This document shows, in pieces, positions 58,344 to 64,000 of a DNA stretch of 64,000 nucleotides (positions are counted from its first letter, which is position 1; each line of letters begins with the position of its first letter). The stretch lies in the NCBI GenBank assembly GCA_020746875.1, contig JAGTJL010000001.1:372001-436000 (forward strand), given 5' to 3'. The position numbers and the translations under genes are program-made. The notes below the pieces were generated by a model. It did no database searches. It was not told where the DNA came from and worked only from the letters and a program-made list of their open reading frames with translations. Source of the stretch: Rhexocercosporidium sp. MPI-PUGE-AT-0058. Taxonomy: Eukaryota; Ascomycota; Leotiomycetes; Helotiales.

Positions 58344-60200
58344 GCCGAGTCAATGCGGCCACGTGGGTGTCTCTTTCCGACCAGCAAGTACCGCTGGTAT
58401 AACCGAGGAACAAGCTTACTTTCAGACTGTTTTCTAGCTAGAGACTCGCAAAGTCATGGAAGAGAACCTATCGCTATTAGGATCAAATGCACGGGTGGGT
58501 GATAATAAGATCATGTTCAGTTTCATCAAATTAGCGCGGGACAACGCTAGCGAGATTTCCACCATGGTTTCGACGTCGAGATCCGCAGTCAATGAGATCT
58601 GTAGTCAATGAGCTGAAGTACACTAATTATAACTCACTCATCAAAGACCTTCAACAAAGCACTGGCTGTAAGATCATTCTCCCACACCAGAAATATGAGC
58701 ATGAACTTCTGATGGAGATCGTCTGAAGGGACGAAGGAGGTTGTTGAGTTGGGCTGCCGGAAGACTCAAGCAGTGCTGGACCTCAGCATTGAAGCAATAT
58801 ATCGTTTTGGCAAATCTCCTTGATAGCTGATTTGCAGGGATGACTTGGGGTTACTCTTAAGCGGAAGGGAAAGAGATATCCGCGCGTTACACAGGACAGG
58901 TGGCATAGCTCTTTCCGTGTTGCGAGCAAATTTGTCAATCAAAGCAAGGGAATGATAGCCCACAGAGATACGGCATAGTTTAACTACTTTAAGAGCGAGA
59001 CTTGCATTGAAATCGAGAGAAAAGCTAGCACTCAACCAATTGCAGCTCGATCGTGAGAGGTCGCATGGCACTTGGTCAGGGAAGCAATTTCTTCACATCT
59101 GTAGAAAAGGTGTGGCGCAAATAACAACCGAAGACCCACAAGATATCAAAGAATAATCAAGACCATAGGACATTTGTCCTTCATCCAGAGCAAAGGACTG
59201 TGAGGATATGTCGGGTAAGACCAGCCCCGTGACGGAATCAGCTGAAACAAATTTCTAGGCCATTCAACCCCCCATCGAGAATTAACGAGAAGTGAAACAA
59301 CTTGCTCAATTCAGACGTGAAGATCTTTCCAAATGGATATCGCCAAACAACCGACAAAGAGCTGAGACGTTTGGAGCTCTGGTTGTCTTATTCCAACCGA
59401 AGTTCTCGGGGTAAAAAGATATGAAAAGAAGGCGCTAATCAAATAGGAGGAAGATAAGGAGAGGATGAAAGGTTACAGCAGTATTATCAATTGAACACCT
59501 TCCTAGGGTATTCCATACAATGCTGTAAACACTTATGCTGACTCGCTTGTCGCGAGTGTTGTGATCCCCTCTGCGCGGAAGTTTCTAAGTTTCGCCATGC
59601 AATCACTACCTCTATACAAATGATCTCGAAAGGTGGAGATACGTACCAATGATCAGAGTTGCTGATCTCATAAGCGACTGTCAGTATAATATAGGCGGCG
59701 ACTCAAAAGTGGTACGATACTCGCATACAGGCCAAGCAAATTTCGTGGACCCTGCTGCCCTATGCTTCCACAGTGAACAGGCGGTCCATAAGACAGAGGC
59801 TTTCCCTAGAACTTCCACATACCTTCCTCGAATATTCGGCGAATTCTCAGGGGAGACACGACGTTTGGATCTTGTGGGGGAGTGTCGGGCTCAAACATGG
59901 CCAAACTGGAGGCACAGACTTCTGGCCTAGTCAAACGGACAAAACTCAACGAAGTGATGAACGTTTGGAATCAAGCAAACACCAAGAATAATCCCCAGAG
60001 TCAAGAGGGCTCGGTGTATGGGGATTAGGTTGAGGTTTTGAGGGGAACTGGGGAAACGATCTGGTCTTGAGAAGAGGTGGTGGAAGGGACGGAGGGCCTC
60101 GGTAGATGTCCGAGAGGAGCGGCGGTCATCGAAGTGAGCCGAGGTTCCTCCGCTCGCCAAGGATGTGAGAGTTTTGGCTCCGGAACCTCGACACTCCCGT
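58344..60200. other. Gene-poor stretch with possible coding remnants
   Basis: A short plus-strand frame near 58458-58611 (MEENLSLLGSNARVGDNK) and another near 58612-58725 (with STGCKIILPHQKYEHE) look protein-like but are interrupted. I cannot name a family. The rest has only short frames. Confidence 0.3.
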
Positions 60201-60216
60201 TCCAACAACACCACAC

Positions 60217-60247
60217 GCACATCACATCACATCGCATCACATCACAC
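60217..60247. repeat. Short CATCA microsatellite
   Basis: About six imperfect copies of CATCA occur in tandem (CACATCACATCACATCGCAT and on). It is a simple repeat with no associated gene. Confidence 0.7.
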
Positions 60248-63200
60248 CCTCGAACTTACACAAACCCACACCGCCCCTTCGCGATAAGTGGCACAGAGCG
60301 ATACTCCTCTATTATCGGCCAACGTAGGAGGGAATGCTGGTTGCGACGCCCCGTGGGATCCGTCGTAGTGACGGCGATAACAGCAGATATGAAGGGAGGG
60401 AGGCTGAGAGAAAAAGCATAGCTGCCAAGATGGTTGGGAGTCCAGATGTCGTGGACCACGGACGATCACGACGCCACTAAACCCTGTTTGAACTTTACTC
60501 TCAGCCTCCTCCATGATATTGCCATCACTTGGAGAAAGAAGGAGGCATCGATCGATGGTTGTCTTAATCACAGCGCTCTTCACTACAGACCACATGAAAG
60601 TGGTGGCGCATCGGCTGCCACTCTGCTCCCCTCAGTGTCTGAACTGGCAACTTGGCAGCTGGCCAACCACCTCAGCGCTTCTCATTACGACTTTACCCGG
60701 CCGTTTTCGTCAAACAGACAACAACTTAGCCCGACATATCGTACATTCAGCAGAAGCCCACCATTACTCTACTGAATTTGTATGAGAAGATCCACATGAT
60801 CTTACTCACGCTCATTCATCTATGCGCCAATTTTTGGAGATGCTGCAATGGCGAAAATGAATATAAATCCTGCCTCGTCATGGGATATCCTACGGATCTT
60901 AACCGTTATTCCTCCGGCACTTTATTGCAGCATCTCGCCCAGTGCTCAAGGATGCCAATCAAGCCTTGAATCTCTCAGCCCAATGATCATCGCAGGCTTA
61001 CTTTCCCTCTAGACTGCCTTGCTGATTACACAAGACTGCCCAAGACTGCCCAAGCCCGGCTTGGGTGCCAAGAATTGGCACAATCTCGATTCTCATATCT
61101 ACCTCTTCTCAAATTCAGGTTATAAGCTTTTGAGAAGGGCCGTTTGCTTTATAAGGAATAAGGATTGTTCTATTCAATACGTGCTTTTCTTTCTATGGTC
61201 ATCCTATCCTACGGTACTCGACGTCATCTGCAACATTTCTTCTTCTCGAGGCAACCAAAGTCATCGAAGATGTCTCACCCAATGGCGCATTAGGAACATC
61301 TTATCCCTTCCTGTGTCCACATCCTGCAGATCATAGGCTCTAGAATTTTATCAGAGCAGCATTGCGGACTACTATGGATTCCGAATTTTCCGGCCACTGA
61401 TTATTTGACGTGACCCCTGGAAGCTCACGGCCCGTGGAAGTGAGTGAGGCGCTAAGAATATCTTTATTGCATAGCACCGGCCGAAGTTCCCATTGAATCA
61501 ATAGAAATCCACTTTTCATGCTTTCGTGTTTTATGTCTTGCACGCTCCAAGTTGGGCAGAAGCCCTCGATGTCCGGGGTTCATATTGCGGATTCCTACCT
61601 CACGAGGGCGATACCTATAGCTGATTTGGGACTTATCTACATTCGTATGATCAGCTTTTCAAAAACTCCAAACTCTGAAGACGGACAGCGGTTCTCATCA
61701 AGCCAAGGGCCGGTGCAGCTCTTTGCCAGACATTTACCCATAGTCCAGTACAATTCAAGTGGAGTCTTCATGCTTCTTATTTCACCATTCCTTCCAAATT
61801 GCGTATTCGCTTTTCAAGAATCGGCATATCTGAATCGCCAAGGGGCAGGTGTCCGCCAGAACTCGAGGCAGTGATGGCAGCAAGTCATGCGACACCGGAT
61901 TACTTCTGAAGCTATTGATTGCACTTTGTGCTCATTGTAAACGGTGGTCTTCTGTCCGACAACGTCCCCCGAAGCCACGAGATGTCTCGCCAAGTTTTCT
62001 CAATGCATTCATTAAATTGTGCGTCTCATTTAGCACTGGAAGTTTGTGGGTCATTGCGTACGCAGCGGAGGTATGCGGGGTTGATTGTCAACATGATTGT
62101 CAAAACAGGCAAGTACGCATTTTGCAACACATGTGTGAAAGATCAGGGAGAGATGCCAGTCCCGGAACTCCATCACCGAATACACATGTGGATTTGTTGT
62201 GGGTTTTCCGGGGCCGATACTGGGGATGCTCTCGACTAGTAATATCACAATTTTTCAACAATTGAAAGTCGTGTGGGTCTGTCAACTGTTAGACTACGTG
62301 TCAAAAATTGCCCCCAAAGACCGGCGAGCTGTTGCAGCGTTCCGAGGCTATTCGAAGAGCAAAGTTCATGCAATGGATAACTTACTCAAATTCAACACTT
62401 TGTCACTAACTGGGGGCTGTGTCTGCCGGGCTACTGTATGCACACCGATGAAGCTAACTCAACCTGAAGTAATCAATTTTGCTGGCGAAACTTATCATCG
62501 AAATTAGCAGTGCGATCTGCAAAGCCAAGGAACTCCAGATAGCAGTGGGGGCTAGTTCAAACAGAGCGACGAGGTCAGAGTCATGTCAAGACTGCTCGAC
62601 CCTCATACTTCGTAAGATCCCGGGGTGGTATCTTTGAGGGGACCTTTATCTCCCTGTCATCACTCCGGATCATTACCACAAAGTCTGAGCTCTCACGCAC
62701 GTGATTGCAATGCAAGCAACCGTTGCAGTATCAGGTTGCTGCAACAAGTAGGGATGATGGCAACAACCGCGAGACTGCAGGAAATCGCAAGCGAGACCAA
62801 AGAATGATGGACGCAAGGATTATGAAAGTTTGACGAGGTCAAGACAAACAACCTTCAGCCAAACGTCTCTACTCGCTTGGCGACAACAAACTTCCGAGGA
62901 TGGAGCTTGTGCGGAGGCCTAATCTTGGCCCAACGACCTCAAATTGGACGAAAACGTTGAATCGAGGACACCTTCGAGAAGCCATGCACTGGCCACCTAC
63001 AAGGTTTCTGTTTTTCGTGCCCAAGTGTGGAACTCCGGGAATGCCGTCACATGTTTACAACGCGGGACTCGACATCATGAGCGCAGGCGAAATGCAGCAC
63101 GGTTTATATCCAGATGACAGGATCCCGCGCACACCTTGTTATCTCTGGTAGTACAATGATAATAATGGCACTGTCGTCGCGGCATCTTGCAATACCGGTC

Positions 63201-63982
63201 CGCAATAGTCCGCCAATAGCTCAAATTGCCGCCTCACAACTCCTTTTTCTTGAGTCTTGACTTCACCCGGATCCCCCACGGCGGTCGTCATTTTATCCAC
63301 TCAATTCAGCCATTACGGCGCGATTAAGCAATGCCACAGCCCGAAGATGCCCTCCTTTTGATCCCTGATTTGCCTTTCCTAGGCAATCTCGATAACACTC
63401 GCTTGGCGGCGGGACACAGGGCCTTCAGCCTCCCTTGGCCTTGCAGCGATCCTCTTGGCCACAACGTCCTCTCAAGATCGTGCTCCATCATTTTTGACTT
63501 CCAAGAAATACGTCCAAGCAACGACCTTACAATTTCGAGTCAAGTTGACTCTGATGCAAGTGCACCAGCCAGTTGCGCGTCAGGATAAGCTCAATGAGGA
63601 GAGATCGTCGCGGCACTTGAGGGCGCCAACATCCCCAGTCCCGACGATCTTGGCTGCGTGTGAGGGTGAGTGTGAAGCAGCGACTTTCTTTCCAACAGTC
63701 GCCTGTAGCAAGTTACATATGGTGTAACTAGGTTTCCTATTTTCATGATTCACCGGCTAGGCAACTGCAGTCATTCGGAGCCTTTACAGGTTTCCTCATC
63801 CCCCCAGACTTCTCATTATCTAGTGTCGTGCTGGCACCATTCGATATAACTTCACCATACGTACAGAGCAAAAAGTTCGGCGATTGAAACTTCGCAGTAC
63901 TCGAGTCGAATTAAAACAACAAACAAAACCTTCTATCACAACTCATCAACGACCTCATCACGGAGGTCTCATTCTATCCACA
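60248..63982. other. Long gene-poor stretch
   Basis: About 3.7 kb contain only short frames on both strands. None gives a recognisable domain, and joining frames across likely introns did not produce a convincing protein. The last 200 bp are rich in A and C and look like the promoter and leader of the gene starting at 63983. Confidence 0.35.
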
Positions 63983-64000
63983 ATGACGGGCAAGTTCTCG
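63983..64000 (+). CDS. 5' end of a plus-strand gene (partial, runs off the right edge)
   Basis: An ATG followed by ACGGGCAAGTTCTCG (MTGKFS) stays open to the window end. The preceding bases, ATCCACA directly before the ATG and an A/C-rich leader from about 63905, fit a fungal start context. Six codons do not allow identification. Confidence 0.4.

Noticed and set aside
61019..63727. Scattered frames of 60-138 codons near the right end
   Set aside because: No domain, no consistent splice joining and no codon-composition signal I could see.

Overview
The window is nuclear DNA of a filamentous ascomycete (Pezizomycotina). The evidence is the gene content: SAT4-type rhodopsin-domain membrane protein, HET-domain proteins, a hybrid histidine kinase, a secreted GH28 pectinase, a highly reducing PKS relic and 2EXR-domain proteins. 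Introns are short, mostly 45-75 bp, with GTAnGT-type donors. No mitochondrial, bacterial or viral backbone was seen. The protein set suits a plant-associated or saprotrophic fungus, possibly a leotiomycete, but the class is only a guess. Gene models were built by hand by joining frames across introns, and exon coordinates are given in the entries.

Layout. 1-3.4 kb: the edge of a minus-strand gene, a small hairpin-rich repeat, and a complete MULE-type DNA transposon with identical 49-bp terminal inverted repeats and an 8-bp target duplication. 4.6-10.7 kb: a divergent pair (SAT4 protein, minus; amino-acid permease, plus), then a cytochrome P450. 10.9-16.4 kb: two minus-strand HET genes; the first is broken by two stops and a frameshift, the second is intact. 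17.6-20.9 kb: a nine-exon CorA-like transporter. 21.7-25.3 kb: an MFS transporter and an MDR-type oxidoreductase. 25.6-28.7 kb: a dead 3' fragment of a highly reducing polyketide synthase (ER, KR, ACP). 29.5-30.5 kb: a probable GPI-anchored secreted protein. 34.8-39.6 kb: a 1482-residue hybrid histidine kinase. 41.5-42.8 kb: a polygalacturonase. 45.8-46.5 kb: an acidic orphan protein. 52.0-53.0 kb: an alpha/beta hydrolase. 54.7-56.6 kb: a 2EXR-domain protein, followed by a frameshifted 2EXR relic at 57.5-58.3 kb. The last 5.6 kb has no gene I can support until a start codon at the right edge.

The most unusual structure is a repeat family that no gene explains. A roughly 45-bp conserved core recurs about 17 times in one orientation between 48.2 and 52.0 kb, often at 150-195 bp spacing. 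It recurs about four times on the minus strand at 33.8-34.4 kb and about four times on the plus strand at 31.6-32.5 kb. The core is preceded by a second conserved block, so the unit is bipartite. The family occupies the gene-poor stretches. I cannot assign it to any known element.

The genes do not form one obvious pathway. The P450, MFS transporter, MDR oxidoreductase and PKS relic could be remains of a secondary-metabolite neighbourhood, but they are spread over 20 kb with unrelated genes between them. The histidine kinase, SAT4 protein, permease and pectinase fit environmental sensing, nutrient uptake and plant-polymer degradation.
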